The position numbers were made by a program, and so were the translations under genes. A DNA stretch of 64,000 nucleotides from Devosia marina (GTDB lineage Bacteria; Pseudomonadota; Alphaproteobacteria; Rhizobiales; Devosiaceae), in NCBI RefSeq assembly GCF_009758415.1, contig NZ_WQRF01000003.1, positions 62,001 through 126,000 on the forward strand. Reading direction: 5' to 3'. Of the stretch, positions 7,950 to 17,028 are shown piece after piece (the stretch's first letter is position 1; each line of letters begins with the position of its first letter). The notes under the pieces are model-generated. The model was given only the letters and a program-made list of their open reading frames with translations. It searched no databases and had not been told where the DNA came from.

Positions 7950-10900
7950 ATGTCGATCAAAGCCGCCATCTATCATCTGACCCACTACAAATATGACCGT
8001 CCGGTCACCTTGCAGCCGCAGGTCATTCGTCTGCAGCCGGCGCCGCATTCCAAAACCAAGGTGCTCAGCCACTCGTTGCGGGTCAGCCCTAGCCTGCACT
8101 TCGTCAATGTGCAGCAGGATCCCTATGGCAATTTCCAGACGCGCTTCGTGTTTCCCGAGCCGGTGACCGAACTCAAGATCGAAGTCGACCTGATCGCCGA
8201 CATGACGGTCTATAATCCGTTCGACTTTTTCGTCGAGGAGAGCGGCGAGACCTGGCCCTTCCAATATCCCGAGGATCTGCGCGACGATCTGACGATCTAT
8301 ATGAGGCCCGAGCCGGCCGGGCCGCTGCTGCAAAAGTTCCTTGATGAGCTCGACAAAAGCCCGAAAAACACCGTCACCTTCGTGACCGATCTGAACGCCC
8401 ATCTGCAAAGCGTGGTGAACTATATCGTTCGCCTCGAACCCGGCGTCTGGACGCCCGAGGAAACGCTGGGCAACGGCAAGGGCTCCTGCCGGGATTCGAG
8501 CTGGCTGCTGGTCAACATCCTGCGCCACCTCGGCCTGGCCGCGCGCTTTGTCTCTGGCTATCTGATCCAGCTCAAGCCCGACATTGTATCCCTCGATGGC
8601 CCGGCGGGCACCGACCACGATTTCACCGATCTGCATGCCTGGGCGGAAGTCTATCTGCCCGGCGCTGGCTGGATTGGCCTTGACCCCACGTCTGGTCTGC
8701 TGACCGGCGAAAGCCACGTGCCGCTGGCAGCAACGCCGCATTATCGCAATGCCGCGCCGATTTCCGGCTTTGCCTCTTTTGCCGAAGTCGACTTCGCCTT
8801 CGACATGCGGGTGACCCGGATCGCCGAGCATCCACGCATCACCAAGCCGTTCTCCGACGGAAGCTGGGAGCGACTCAACGCCCTGGGCAAAAAGGTCGAC
8901 GAAAAGCTCAATGAGCAGGACGTGCGCCTCACCATGGGCGGCGAGCCGACCTTCGTGTCCATCGATGATTTCGAGGCCGGTGAGTGGAATGCCGACGCGG
9001 TCGGCCCCACCAAGCGGCGCCTGGCCGATCAGCTGATCCGCCGCCTGCGCCAGCGCTTTGCTCCCAATGGCATGCTGCATCATAGCCAGGGCAAGTGGTA
9101 TCCGGGCGAAACCCTGCCGCGCTGGACCTTCTCACTCTATTGGCGGGTCGACGGCAAGCCGGTGTGGCAGGATGAAAAGCTGATCGCCCAGGAGGGCATC
9201 AAGACCGATGCCACGCATGAGGATGCGCGAAGATTCCTCGATGCTTTTGCGCGCAATCTCGGCCTGACGGGCGAAACCATCGATGAGGCCTATGAAGACC
9301 CCGGCGAATGGCTGCTAAAGGAAGCCAACCTGCCGGCCAATGTCGACCCGGCCAATTCCGAACTGGCCGATCCCGAGGCGCGCTCGCGCATTGCCAAGGT
9401 ATTCGAGCGGGGCCTGACCCATCCCACCGGCTATGTGCTGCCCGTGCAACGCTGGAATGCCAAGGCCTCCAGCCCCTGGCTGACTGAAAAATGGAAAACC
9501 AGGCGCGGCAAGCTGTTCCTGGCGCCCGGCGACAGTCCGGCGGGCTATCGTCTGCCATTGAGCTCGCTCAAGCATTTGAAGGCTACTGACTATCCGCATG
9601 TGGTGCCCCAGGACCCGGGTGTGCCGCGCGGCCCCCTGCCCGATCCTGAAGAAATCCTCGCGCGCAGCAAGACCGGACTTGAAACCGATCCGCGCGCCCA
9701 GGCCGCTGCCGACTTCACCGCAGCGACTGAGCAACAGGACATCACCGAGCAGGTAATCAGCGAAATCGAGGGCGAGGTGCGTACCGCCGTCACCGCCGAA
9801 GTGCGCGAGCATCGCCTTTGCATTTTCCTGCCGCCGGTGGAGAAGCTCGAAGATTTCCTCGAACTGATCGCAGCGGCTGAGGCAGCGGCAAAAGAAATCG
9901 GCCAGCCGGTCCATCTTGAAGGCTATGCCCCGCCGCAGGACCCGCGTCTCAACGTCATTCGCGTGGCACCCGATCCGGGTGTCATCGAGGTCAATATCCA
10001 TCCCGCTTCAAGCTGGGATGACTGCGTGGCCACGACCGAAGCGGTCTATGAGGAGGCACGCCAATGCCGCCTCGGCGCCGACAAGTTCATGATCGATGGC
10101 AAGCATGTCGGCACTGGCGGCGGCAATCATGTCGTCGTCGGCGGGGCCACGCCGCATGACAGTCCGTTCCTGCGCCGGCCGGACCTCTTGAAGTCGCTGG
10201 TGCTGCATTGGCAGCGGCACCCCTCGATGAGCTACCTGTTCTCCGGTATGTTCATCGGCCCGACCAGCCAGGCCCCGCGCCTGGATGAGGCCCGCCACGA
10301 CAGCTTGTATGAGCTCGAAATTGCCATGGCGCAGGTGCCGGCGCCGGGGGAAGGCACCCCGCCTCTGCCCTGGCTGACCGACCGCCTGTTCCGCAATCTG
10401 CTGGTCGATGTCACCGGCAATACGCATCGCGCCGAAATCTGCATCGACAAGCTCTATTCCCCCGATGGCCCGACCGGGCGGCTGGGGCTGGTGGAGTTCC
10501 GCGGTTTCGAAATGCCGCCCAATGCGCGCATGTCGCTCGCCCAGCAATTGCTGATCCGGGCCCTGATTGCCCGCTATTGGGACAAGCCGCTCTCGGGCGA
10601 CTTCACCCGCTGGGGCACCAGCCTGCACGACCGTTTTATGCTTGGCAGTTTCGTATGGCAGGATTTCCTCGGTGTGTTGGAGGACCTCCGCCAGCACGGA
10701 TTTGATTTCGAACCCGAATGGTTCGCCGCCCAGCTAGAATTCCGCTTCCCCTTCTGCGGGGAAGTCGAAGTGGATGGGGTCAGGCTCGAACTGCGCCAGG
10801 CGCTTGAGCCCTGGCATGTGATGGGTGAACAGGGCGCGATCGGCGGCACAGTGCGCTTTGTCGATTCCTCGGTGGAGCGCCTGCAGGTACGTCTCGAGGC

Positions 10901-11297
10901 CGCCAATCCCTCCCGCTACACGGTGACCTGCAACCAGCGCCCAATGCCGCTGCAACCCGCCGGTGCTATAGGCGAAGCGGTGGCCGGGGTTCGCTTCAAG
11001 GCCTGGCAGCCGGCCTCTGGCATGCATCCGGCCATACCGGCGCACGCGCCGCTGGTGTTCGACATTTACGACAACTGGACTGGTCGGCCGATCGGCGGCT
11101 GCACCTATCACGTGGCCCATCCGGGCGGACGCAATTACGAAACCTTCCCGGTCAATGGCAATGAAGCCGAGGCCCGGCGCCTCGCGCGCTTCGTGCCGCA
11201 CAATTACACACCGGGTGGATATCGCCTCACGCCCGAAAAGCCTGCGGATGAGTTTCCGCTGACGCTTGACCTCAGACGGCCGGCGCGGTTCACGTAG
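7950..11297 (+). CDS. Transglutaminase-like / DUF2126 putative amidoligase
   Basis: A 1115-residue fusion. Residues 1-90 match the bacterial transglutaminase N-terminal domain, and about 150-250 form a transglutaminase-like core with catalytic triad C180 (GNGKGSC), H229 (LHAWAEVY) and D245 (GLDPTSG). From about 300 to the end lies DUF2126, which Pfam describes as a putative amidoligase. The triad is intact, so this half could be a peptidase, amidase or transamidase. The next two genes are an ATP-grasp/alpha-E fusion and a second transglutaminase, a trio repeatedly found together in proteobacteria. Published genome analysis predicts such sets make or attach small peptides, but no product is known. 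No signal peptide is seen, so it should act in the cytosol. Confidence 0.88.
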   Translation: MSIKAAIYHLTHYKYDRPVTLQPQVIRLQPAPHSKTKVLSHSLRVSPSLHFVNVQQDPYGNFQTRFVFPEPVTELKIEVDLIADMTVYNPFDFFVEESGETWPFQYPEDLRDDLTIYMRPEPAGPLLQKFLDELDKSPKNTVTFVTDLNAHLQSVVNYIVRLEPGVWTPEETLGNGKGSCRDSSWLLVNILRHLGLAARFVSGYLIQLKPDIVSLDGPAGTDHDFTDLHAWAEVYLPGAGWIGLDPTSGLLTGESHVPLAATPHYRNAAPISGFASFAEVDFAFDMRVTRIAEHPRITKPFSDGSWERLNALGKKVDEKLNEQDVRLTMGGEPTFVSIDDFEAGEWNADAVGPTKRRLADQLIRRLRQRFAPNGMLHHSQGKWYPGETLPRWTFSLYWRVDGKPVWQDEKLIAQEGIKTDATHEDARRFLDAFARNLGLTGETIDEAYEDPGEWLLKEANLPANVDPANSELADPEARSRIAKVFERGLTHPTGYVLPVQRWNAKASSPWLTEKWKTRRGKLFLAPGDSPAGYRLPLSSLKHLKATDYPHVVPQDPGVPRGPLPDPEEILARSKTGLETDPRAQAAADFTAATEQQDITEQVISEIEGEVRTAVTAEVREHRLCIFLPPVEKLEDFLELIAAAEAAAKEIGQPVHLEGYAPPQDPRLNVIRVAPDPGVIEVNIHPASSWDDCVATTEAVYEEARQCRLGADKFMIDGKHVGTGGGNHVVVGGATPHDSPFLRRPDLLKSLVLHWQRHPSMSYLFSGMFIGPTSQAPRLDEARHDSLYELEIAMAQVPAPGEGTPPLPWLTDRLFRNLLVDVTGNTHRAEICIDKLYSPDGPTGRLGLVEFRGFEMPPNARMSLAQQLLIRALIARYWDKPLSGDFTRWGTSLHDRFMLGSFVWQDFLGVLEDLRQHGFDFEPEWFAAQLEFRFPFCGEVEVDGVRLELRQALEPWHVMGEQGAIGGTVRFVDSSVERLQVRLEAANPSRYTVTCNQRPMPLQPAGAIGEAVAGVRFKAWQPASGMHPAIPAHAPLVFDIYDNWTGRPIGGCTYHVAHPGGRNYETFPVNGNEAEARRLARFVPHNYTPGGYRLTPEKPADEFPLTLDLRRPARFT

Positions 11298-11301
11298 TGC
11301 C

Positions 11302-13713
11302 ATGAGTTCGCGGAATCACCAGACCCGCGGCAAGCCCCCAGCCGGCCCCAGCATCATTGCTGATTACCGCCTGTTGCCCGGCGTGCCGGACGAGATGATC
11401 GACCCGTCCGGCGCCATACGGCCCGGCTGGGATAAACTCATGGCGGCCTTCGATGCACTGGGCCCCTCCGAACTGGCCGCCCGGGTCGAGCGCGCCGACC
11501 AGTATCTGCGCGATGCCGGGGTGTTCTACCGCAAATATGACGGGGCCGAGGGTAAGGAACGCGCCTGGCCGCTGGCCCATATCCCGCTGCTGATCAATGA
11601 GGCCGACTGGGTACAGATTTCGAGCGGGCTGACCCAGCGCGCCGAACTGCTCGAAGCCATTGTCGCCGATATCTATGGCAGCAACACGCTGGTGCAGGAA
11701 GGCCTGCTGCCACCCGAGCTGATCGCCCAGAACAGCGAGTTCCTTCGCCCCCTGGTCGGGATACGACCGGTCAGCGGGCATTATCTGCATTTCTGCGCCT
11801 TCGAACTGGGACGCGGGCCGGACGGATCGTGGTGGGTGCTGGGTGACAGAACACAGGCGCCATCGGGTGCGGGTTTCGCGCTGGAAAATCGCGTAGCCAC
11901 GACCCGTGCCCTGTCCGAAATCTACGCCTCGCTGAATATCAATCGGCTGGCCGGTTTCTTCCGCGGCTTCCGCGATGCGCTTTTCAACCAGGCCCAACGC
12001 GATGGCGGTCGCGTCGGCATTCTCACCCCCGGCCAGCTCAACGAAACCTATTTCGAACACGCCTATATCGCCCGCTATCTCGGGCTGATGCTGCTCGAGG
12101 GCGAGGATCTGGTGGTCGAGGACGGGCAGGTTATGGTGCGAACCGTGGCCGGCCTCAAGCCGGTCAGCGTGCTCTGGCGGCGGCTCGATGCCAGTTTCGC
12201 CGATCCGCTCGAACTGCGCTATGACAGCCATATCGGCACACCCGGCATGGTCGAGGCGCTCCGCGCCGGCTCGATCTCGATGATCAATGCGCTGGGCACC
12301 GGCATCATGGAAACAAGGGCGCTGGCCGCCTTCATGCCACGCCTGTGCAAGCATCTGCTGGGCACCGGGCTGGAATTGCCCGAAATCGCCACCTGGTGGT
12401 GCGGCCAGGGCGCCGAGCGCGAATTCGTGCTCGACAATTTCGATCAGCTCATGATCGGCCCCGCCTTTTCCACACAATTGCCTTTCGACGATCTGCGCGG
12501 CACCGCCCTTGGCGCCAGCATGACCGCCGAGCAGAAGGCAGACCTCAAATCCCGCATTGCCAATGATGGCGGCGCCTATGTCGGGCAGGAGCCAGTCCGG
12601 CTCTCCACGGCCCCAGTCTATGTTGATGGCAAGCTCGAACCGCGGCCCATTACGCTGCGCGTCTACGCCGCCCGTACCGATGAAGGCTGGACGATCATGC
12701 CCGGCGGCTTTGCCCGCGTCGGTTCCACCACCGATACGACGGCCCTGGCCATGCAACGCGGCGGCCAGGCGGCCGACGTCTGGGTGCTGTCGAGCAAGCC
12801 GGTCGAGCAGGTCTCGCTGCTGCCGCGCGAGGGCGAAAAGCTGGTGCGCAACGCCCCCGGCAATTTGCCCAGCCGCGCCGCCGACAATCTGATCTGGCTG
12901 GGGCGTTATGCTGAGCGCTGCGAAGCCTCGGTGCGGATCCTGCGCGCCTATAATGCCCGGCTGGCCGAGCTCTCCAAGCCGGATTTGCCGATCCTGACGC
13001 ATTGCGCGGCGCTGCTTGAAACGCTCGATGTCGACGCCGCTGAAGCCATGCCGCAGGGACTGCTGGCCTCCATCGACAGCGCCGTGCACAGCGCCGGACA
13101 GATCCGCGACCGTTTCTCTCCCGATGGCTGGCTGGCCCTGACCGACCTGCAAAAGACCGCCCAGCGCTTTGCCTCGCGCATCGACACAGGCGACGATGCC
13201 ACCCGCGCCATGACGGTGCTGCTGCGCAAGCTTGCCGGCTTCTCGGGCCTGGTGCACGAGAACATGTATCGCTTCGCCGGCTGGCGTTTTCTGGAACTGG
13301 GTCGACGCCTGGAGCGCGCCATGCAACTGGCGCGCATCACCGGCTGGCTGACGGCCCCCGAAGCCCCCGACGGGTCGGTCGAAATGCTGCTCGAAATCGG
13401 CGACAGCGTGATGTCACACCGGCGCCGCTATTCGGTGACGGCCGGTGCGTTGAGTGCCGTCGACCTTCTGGTGCTCGACCCGCTCAATCCACGCTCGGTG
13501 CTGTTTCAGCTCGCCGACCTGAGAGACCAGATCGAGGCCCTGCCCGGCGGCATTGACGATGAACAGCTATCTCCTGCCGCCAAGCTGGCGCTGGAGATCC
13601 ACACAGATCTGGTCATCGCCGAAGCCAGCGGCATGACACCGGCGCGGCTCAACCGGCTGGCAGACGATGTGGGCATGTTGTCCGGCCTGATCGCCGCAGC
13701 CTATTTCACCTAG
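11302..13713 (+). CDS. Circularly permuted ATP-grasp / alpha-E domain fusion
   Basis: An 803-residue protein combining a circularly permuted ATP-grasp domain (about residues 60-470, DUF404/DUF407 type) with an alpha-helical alpha-E domain (about 490-803, DUF403). Many genomes encode these two as separate proteins; here they are fused. ATP-grasp enzymes ligate a carboxylate to an amine through an acyl phosphate, so a peptide-bond-forming role is likely. The ATG at 11302 lies four bases after the previous stop; an in-frame upstream ATG (11266) would overlap that gene by 32 bases. The transglutaminase gene follows after 11 bases. Substrate unknown. Confidence 0.88.
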   Translation: MSSRNHQTRGKPPAGPSIIADYRLLPGVPDEMIDPSGAIRPGWDKLMAAFDALGPSELAARVERADQYLRDAGVFYRKYDGAEGKERAWPLAHIPLLINEADWVQISSGLTQRAELLEAIVADIYGSNTLVQEGLLPPELIAQNSEFLRPLVGIRPVSGHYLHFCAFELGRGPDGSWWVLGDRTQAPSGAGFALENRVATTRALSEIYASLNINRLAGFFRGFRDALFNQAQRDGGRVGILTPGQLNETYFEHAYIARYLGLMLLEGEDLVVEDGQVMVRTVAGLKPVSVLWRRLDASFADPLELRYDSHIGTPGMVEALRAGSISMINALGTGIMETRALAAFMPRLCKHLLGTGLELPEIATWWCGQGAEREFVLDNFDQLMIGPAFSTQLPFDDLRGTALGASMTAEQKADLKSRIANDGGAYVGQEPVRLSTAPVYVDGKLEPRPITLRVYAARTDEGWTIMPGGFARVGSTTDTTALAMQRGGQAADVWVLSSKPVEQVSLLPREGEKLVRNAPGNLPSRAADNLIWLGRYAERCEASVRILRAYNARLAELSKPDLPILTHCAALLETLDVDAAEAMPQGLLASIDSAVHSAGQIRDRFSPDGWLALTDLQKTAQRFASRIDTGDDATRAMTVLLRKLAGFSGLVHENMYRFAGWRFLELGRRLERAMQLARITGWLTAPEAPDGSVEMLLEIGDSVMSHRRRYSVTAGALSAVDLLVLDPLNPRSVLFQLADLRDQIEALPGGIDDEQLSPAAKLALEIHTDLVIAEASGMTPARLNRLADDVGMLSGLIAAAYFT

Positions 13714-13724
13714 AGGCAGGACAG

Positions 13725-14603
13725 ATGCTCTACGATATCCGCCTGGCCCTGGAATATGACTATGACGCCCCGGTGCATGGCGGGCGCCACCACATTCGCG
13801 TGGCGCCGGCCAATGTGCCCGGCCTGCAGCGTGTGATTGCCTCCTCGCTGGCCATTGAACCGGCGCCGGCGCGCCAGAGCGGCTTTCTCGACTTCTTCGG
13901 CAATTCGGTCACCGCCATCACCATGACCGATCCGCATGACAAGCTGACCATACGCCTGACCGCACGTGTGCAGATCGAGGAATTCTCGCCGCCCGCCGAC
14001 CTGTCTCCGCCACTGGCGCAACTCTCCCGCGAGATCGGGCAATATTGGTCGGTGGCGTCCACCAGCCCGCAGCACTTCCTGGCCGCCTCGTCCCGCGTAC
14101 AGATCGTTCCTGCGATCACCGACTATGCGCGCGGCGCGGCAGCGAACGCGTCTACGACGCTGGGCGTTGCCACTGCACTCTGCATGGCGATCCACCAGGA
14201 CTTCGAATACGACCCCAAGGCGACCGATGTCGAAACCCGTCCTGCCGAGGCCTTCGCATTGCGCAAGGGCGTGTGCCAGGATTTCGCCCATGTGATGATT
14301 GCGGGACTACGCGGCCTTGGGATTCCGGCAGGCTATGTCTCGGGTTTCCTGAGGACCAATCCCCCCGAAGGACAGGCGCGCCTGGAAGGGGCTGACGCCA
14401 TGCACGCCTGGGTGCGGGCCTGGTGCGGCCAGCATCTGGGTTGGGTCGAGTTCGACCCCACCAATGCCATGATTGCCGGGCCCGACCATATCTCGACCGG
14501 CCATGGGCGTGACTATTCCGACATCTCGCCCATTGTCGGCGTTCTGCGCACCCATGGGTCGCACGAGACCAAGCAATCGGTGGACGTGCTGCGCGTCGAG
14601 TGA
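13725..14603 (+). CDS. Transglutaminase-like cysteine protein, small form
   Basis: A 292-residue transglutaminase-like protein. It has the bacterial transglutaminase N-terminal beta domain (about 1-80) and the catalytic core with C184 (KGVCQDFAH), H227 (MHAWVRAW) and D244 (VEFDPTNA). It is the last gene of the amidoligase trio and is preceded by a purine-rich AGAGGCAGGA stretch at the previous stop. Cytosolic by absence of a signal peptide. In other genomes this gene travels with the ATP-grasp and alpha-E genes, suggesting that it cleaves or transfers the peptide made by the ligases. A start at 13725 gives the normal family length. Confidence 0.88.
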   Translation: MLYDIRLALEYDYDAPVHGGRHHIRVAPANVPGLQRVIASSLAIEPAPARQSGFLDFFGNSVTAITMTDPHDKLTIRLTARVQIEEFSPPADLSPPLAQLSREIGQYWSVASTSPQHFLAASSRVQIVPAITDYARGAAANASTTLGVATALCMAIHQDFEYDPKATDVETRPAEAFALRKGVCQDFAHVMIAGLRGLGIPAGYVSGFLRTNPPEGQARLEGADAMHAWVRAWCGQHLGWVEFDPTNAMIAGPDHISTGHGRDYSDISPIVGVLRTHGSHETKQSVDVLRVE

Positions 14604-14612
14604 CCCGGTAAC

Positions 14613-14638
14613 GGAACCAAAATCGTCATCACCTCGTT
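14613..14638 (+). promoter_or_regulatory. EcfG-type stress promoter before two small membrane-protein genes
   Basis: GGAAC (14613-14617) and CGTT (14635-14638) are separated by 17 bases, the published consensus spacing for alphaproteobacterial EcfG promoters. It lies 62-71 bases before the first possible start codons of the downstream small gene. The site is seen directly; its use by EcfG is inferred. Confidence 0.7.
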
Positions 14639-14699
14639 CTTTTGGCACGCGGGCAGAGCAGCCCCGCCAGGAAAGGTCCGGCAAACCGGATCGCAGGAG

Positions 14700-14879
14700 A
14701 TGACGACGATGAACCAGTCCCAGTTCAGAACCCATGATGGCAACAGCCGGGTCACCGCAGCCACCTGGAGCGACGATCTTTACGATCACCAGTCGCGCTT
14801 CGCCGAAGTGGCACTAGCTCTGCTTCCCGCCTCCCTCATCCTGGCGACTGCCACCGCTCTGCTGGTCGCCCTTCTCTAG
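14700..14879 (+). CDS. Small single-pass membrane protein, unknown
   Basis: A 59-residue protein from the ATG at 14700, or 56 residues from the in-frame ATG at 14709. The second start is favoured because the GCAGGAG sequence lies about 9 bases ahead of it but abuts the first. The N-terminal half is polar (THDGNSRV, WSDDLYDHQ) and the C-terminus ends in one hydrophobic helix (LPASLILATATALLVALL). I do not recognise the family. It lies behind an EcfG-type promoter and 44 bases before a DUF3309 gene, so a stress-induced membrane role is likely. Confidence 0.6.
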   Translation: MTTMNQSQFRTHDGNSRVTAATWSDDLYDHQSRFAEVALALLPASLILATATALLVALL

Positions 14880-14923
14880 GGTCGAAATGGCGCACCAGCC
14901 AACAACAGATCCCGGAGGGTTCA

Positions 14924-15076
14924 ATGGGTACGATACTTCTTATCATTCTTGTTCTGTTGCTAATCGGCGCGCTGCCGACCTGGGGATATTCACGGGGCTT
15001 CGGCTACTTCCCCTCAGGCATTCTCGGCGTCGTTCTGGTCGTGGTGCTGATCCTGGTCCTGATGGGTCGCATCTAG
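14924..15076 (+). CDS. DUF3309 family small membrane protein
   Basis: A 50-residue protein with two hydrophobic helices around a short conserved loop (LPTWGYSRGFGYFPSG), which is diagnostic of DUF3309. The ATG at 14924 has a strong CCGGAGGG site 6-7 bases upstream. A different frame with an ATG at 14887 was rejected because its translation lacks family resemblance. Function is unknown; such proteins are common in soil Proteobacteria. Probably co-transcribed with the preceding small membrane gene from the stress promoter at 14613. Confidence 0.85.
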   Translation: MGTILLIILVLLLIGALPTWGYSRGFGYFPSGILGVVLVVVLILVLMGRI

Positions 15077-15181
15077 CCACCGCTTAAACCCAAACGGGCA
15101 CGCCAGGTCCCTCTGGTTTCCTTGAAAATGGATTGTGCCCTTGCGGATCGACGGTCGCCCCCCTTTCGATCCGCACCTTTT

Positions 15182-15220
15182 GTCCCGACAGGCCAAGGGC
15201 TTGTCGGGACTTCTTTTTTT
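15182..15220 (+). terminator. Rho-independent terminator after the DUF3309 gene
   Basis: A perfect 9-bp stem (GTCCCGACA at 15182-15190, TGTCGGGAC at 15202-15210) is followed directly by TTCTTTTTTT (15211-15220). This is a textbook intrinsic terminator. It separates the small membrane-protein transcript from the DUF883 operon, whose promoter begins 16 bases further on. Confidence 0.92.
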
Positions 15221-15235
15221 CACCCCACTCACCAC

Positions 15236-15260
15236 GGAACTCCTGCTGGTCCCTGGCGTT
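15236..15260 (+). promoter_or_regulatory. EcfG-type stress promoter before the DUF883 gene
   Basis: GGAAC (15236-15240) and CGTT (15257-15260) are spaced by exactly 16 bases. The ATG of the DUF883 gene lies 28 bases after the second element, leaving room for a short leader with an AAGGAG site. Positioned immediately after a strong terminator, as an independent promoter should be. Confidence 0.75.
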
Positions 15261-15288
15261 GTTCCGACGACTCAACAAGGAGCGTCCA

Positions 15289-15657
15289 ATGGCTACGACT
15301 TCCGATATGGCCCCAACCCGTCGCAAGGCCGGCAATGGTGGCGCGGCCGCCAAGGCCAAGACCGAGACCCGCGAGCAGGAACTGGAGGCGCAGGTCGCCC
15401 AGCTTCAGGCCGACATCAAGGCGATTTCCGACACGCTGGGAAAGCTCTCCGGCGAGAAAGTCGGCGAGGCCCGCGCGCTGGCGACCAATGAGGTCAAGCA
15501 GTTGCAGGCTCGCGGCCAGCACTTGCTGGACGACGCACAGGACCAGGTGACCCAGGCCGAAAAGCAGCTCAAGGATACAATCCGCGAAAAGCCACTGACG
15601 GCCGTAGCCGCGGCAGCCGGGATTGGCTTCGTCTTCGCCCTGCTCACCCGGCACTAA
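15289..15657 (+). CDS. DUF883 / YqjD-ElaB-like membrane-anchored protein
   Basis: A 122-residue protein. The N-terminus is basic and Ala-rich, residues about 28-95 form a long charged helix likely to be coiled coil (AQLQADIKAISDTLGKLSGE), and the C-terminus has a short membrane anchor (LTAVAAAAGIGFVFALLTRH). This is the layout of the YqjD/ElaB family, tail-anchored inner-membrane proteins that in E. coli bind ribosomes in stationary phase. The start at 15289 has AAGGAG at good spacing. It is followed two bases later by a holin-like gene, matching the yqjD-yqjE pairing. The EcfG-type promoter fits stress or stationary-phase expression. Confidence 0.85.
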   Translation: MATTSDMAPTRRKAGNGGAAAKAKTETREQELEAQVAQLQADIKAISDTLGKLSGEKVGEARALATNEVKQLQARGQHLLDDAQDQVTQAEKQLKDTIREKPLTAVAAAAGIGFVFALLTRH

Positions 15658-15659
15658 TT

Positions 15660-16097
15660 ATGGGTCTGATTTCGCCACTTGCCTCCCTGCTGGGGCTGGA
15701 GGTTGAAGGCCTTGCATCCAAGGCCAAGGCCGCCGCCCTGGTCTGGGGGCTGATCGCGCTGTCCTGCGCCATCGCCATCGGCTTCCTGATCGCGGCCGGC
15801 TTCATGGCACTGGCCGACATTGTCGGGCCCATCATCGCTGCCCTCATTCTGGCAGGCACGTTTCTGGTCCTTGCTCTTGCTGTCTATCTGGGCTCGCTGA
15901 TCGGCCGCAGCCACCGGCAGCGGGAACTGGCGGAGCGCCGCAGGGCCAAGGAAACCAGTACGTTCCTGACCACCGCCGCACTTACCGCCCTGCCACTGTT
16001 GACCAAATCACCCATGTTGCTGCGCATCGGGCTGCCTGCTGCGGCCATAGCCGCCATTGCCCTCCTGCGTGACAACGATAAAGAGGACGAGGCCTGA
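15660..16097 (+). CDS. Phage-holin-superfamily (YqjE-like) membrane protein
   Basis: A 145-residue protein with two adjacent hydrophobic helices (about residues 26-51 and 56-80) followed by a basic stretch (RSHRQRELAERRRAKE) and a third hydrophobic region near the C-terminus. It resembles the putative Actinobacterial holin-X / YqjE family that accompanies DUF883 proteins. Despite the name there is no phage context here. It starts two bases after the DUF883 stop, so the two are translated together and may form a membrane complex. Function unknown. It is convergent with the lipid-kinase gene 10 bases away. Confidence 0.8.
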   Translation: MGLISPLASLLGLEVEGLASKAKAAALVWGLIALSCAIAIGFLIAAGFMALADIVGPIIAALILAGTFLVLALAVYLGSLIGRSHRQRELAERRRAKETSTFLTTAALTALPLLTKSPMLLRIGLPAAAIAAIALLRDNDKEDEA

Positions 16098-16107
16098 CGC
16101 GACAGCG

Positions 16108-17028
16108 TCAGCGCCTATCGGTGCGCATGTCTGCGGGGGGCCGGATCACCGGCAGGGCCAGTGGATGCAATTGCAGATCCACGGCGTTTTCCAAATCAAT
16201 CAGTTCCCCGTCGACCACGGCATGGGTGCCCCGCTTGCGCTTGGGAAAACGCAGGATCAGGTCGCGCACTTCGGTTTCGCTGACGGCCGGATTGGCGCGC
16301 CAGCTTCCGCTCATCACATCGAGCGCCAGGTTGAGCAATTCCCGGGTGGAAACACTGTGTGCCACATAGACACCCAGACGCCCTGAATTAAGCGTCATGG
16401 CCACCGGCACAGGACTGTCATCGAGCGGATTGTTGGAAATTGCCACGCCCGTCGCGGTTACCGTCCTGTCGCCCTTTTCTGTGTGCAACTCGACCTCAAA
16501 GCGCGGTGGGTTGACCGCTGCTGCCAGGATTGCGCGCAGGCTGGCCAGCATCTTGCCGACACGGCTGCGATAGACCATGCCATTGCGGATACGCACCAAG
16601 CGCGCGTGAATGCCGACCCCGAACTGATGCACGAAAGGCCGGCCATTGGCCGTGGCGATATCGATGCGGTCGACCTCCCCGCGCGCGATGGCAGCCAAGG
16701 CGCGATCGAGCTCCAGGGGCATGCCCAGGGCACGCGCAAACAGGTTCATCGTGCCGGCCGGCAAAACGCCAAGAGGCTTGTTGCTTTTGAAGGCAATGCC
16801 CGCCGCCGCCGAAATCGTGCCATCGCCACCACCGGCTATCACCGCCTCGACGGACGGATCTTTGGCAGCGGCCTTGAGGGCCTGCTCGACATCCTTGCCC
16901 GCAACGATCGTGCAGTCGAGTTCGTGTCCCTCGCGCGCAAACAGGTCCGCTGCCATAGCGCAGATCTCGTCGAGATCCATGGTGCGCAGGGTCCCGCCGT
17001 CCTTGTTCAAAATGGCCCGGATTTTCAA
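16108..17028 (-). CDS. Diacylglycerol kinase-family lipid kinase
   Basis: A 306-residue cytosolic lipid kinase of the DAGK/YegS catalytic family. The ATP-binding motif GGGDGT (66-71) and the following LGVLPAGTMNLFAR stretch (86-99) are intact. The start is a TTG whose bases overlap the TGA of the upstream histidine-kinase gene (TTGA), which implies translational coupling; there is no good alternative ATG before residue 17. It would phosphorylate diacylglycerol or a related lipid. Sitting last in a Crp-kinase operon with an EcfG-type promoter, it may remodel membrane lipids under stress (inference). Confidence 0.88.
   Translation of the reverse strand: MKIRAILNKDGGTLRTMDLDEICAMAADLFAREGHELDCTIVAGKDVEQALKAAAKDPSVEAVIAGGGDGTISAAAGIAFKSNKPLGVLPAGTMNLFARALGMPLELDRALAAIARGEVDRIDIATANGRPFVHQFGVGIHARLVRIRNGMVYRSRVGKMLASLRAILAAAVNPPRFEVELHTEKGDRTVTATGVAISNNPLDDSPVPVAMTLNSGRLGVYVAHSVSTRELLNLALDVMSGSWRANPAVSETEVRDLILRFPKRKRGTHAVVDGELIDLENAVDLQLHPLALPVIRPPADMRTDRR

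Noticed and set aside
11290..13326. Antisense open frame of 678 residues over the ATP-grasp gene
   Set aside because: Same low-complexity His/Gly/Gln composition and no ribosome site; the plus-strand gene is strongly supported.
15122..15550. Alternative plus-strand frames across the terminator and the DUF883 gene
   Set aside because: They read through a strong intrinsic terminator and lack the DUF883 pattern, which occurs in only one frame.
15660..16097. Prophage remnant suggested by the holin-superfamily gene
   Set aside because: No other phage genes nearby; the DUF883/holin pair is a known chromosomal pairing.
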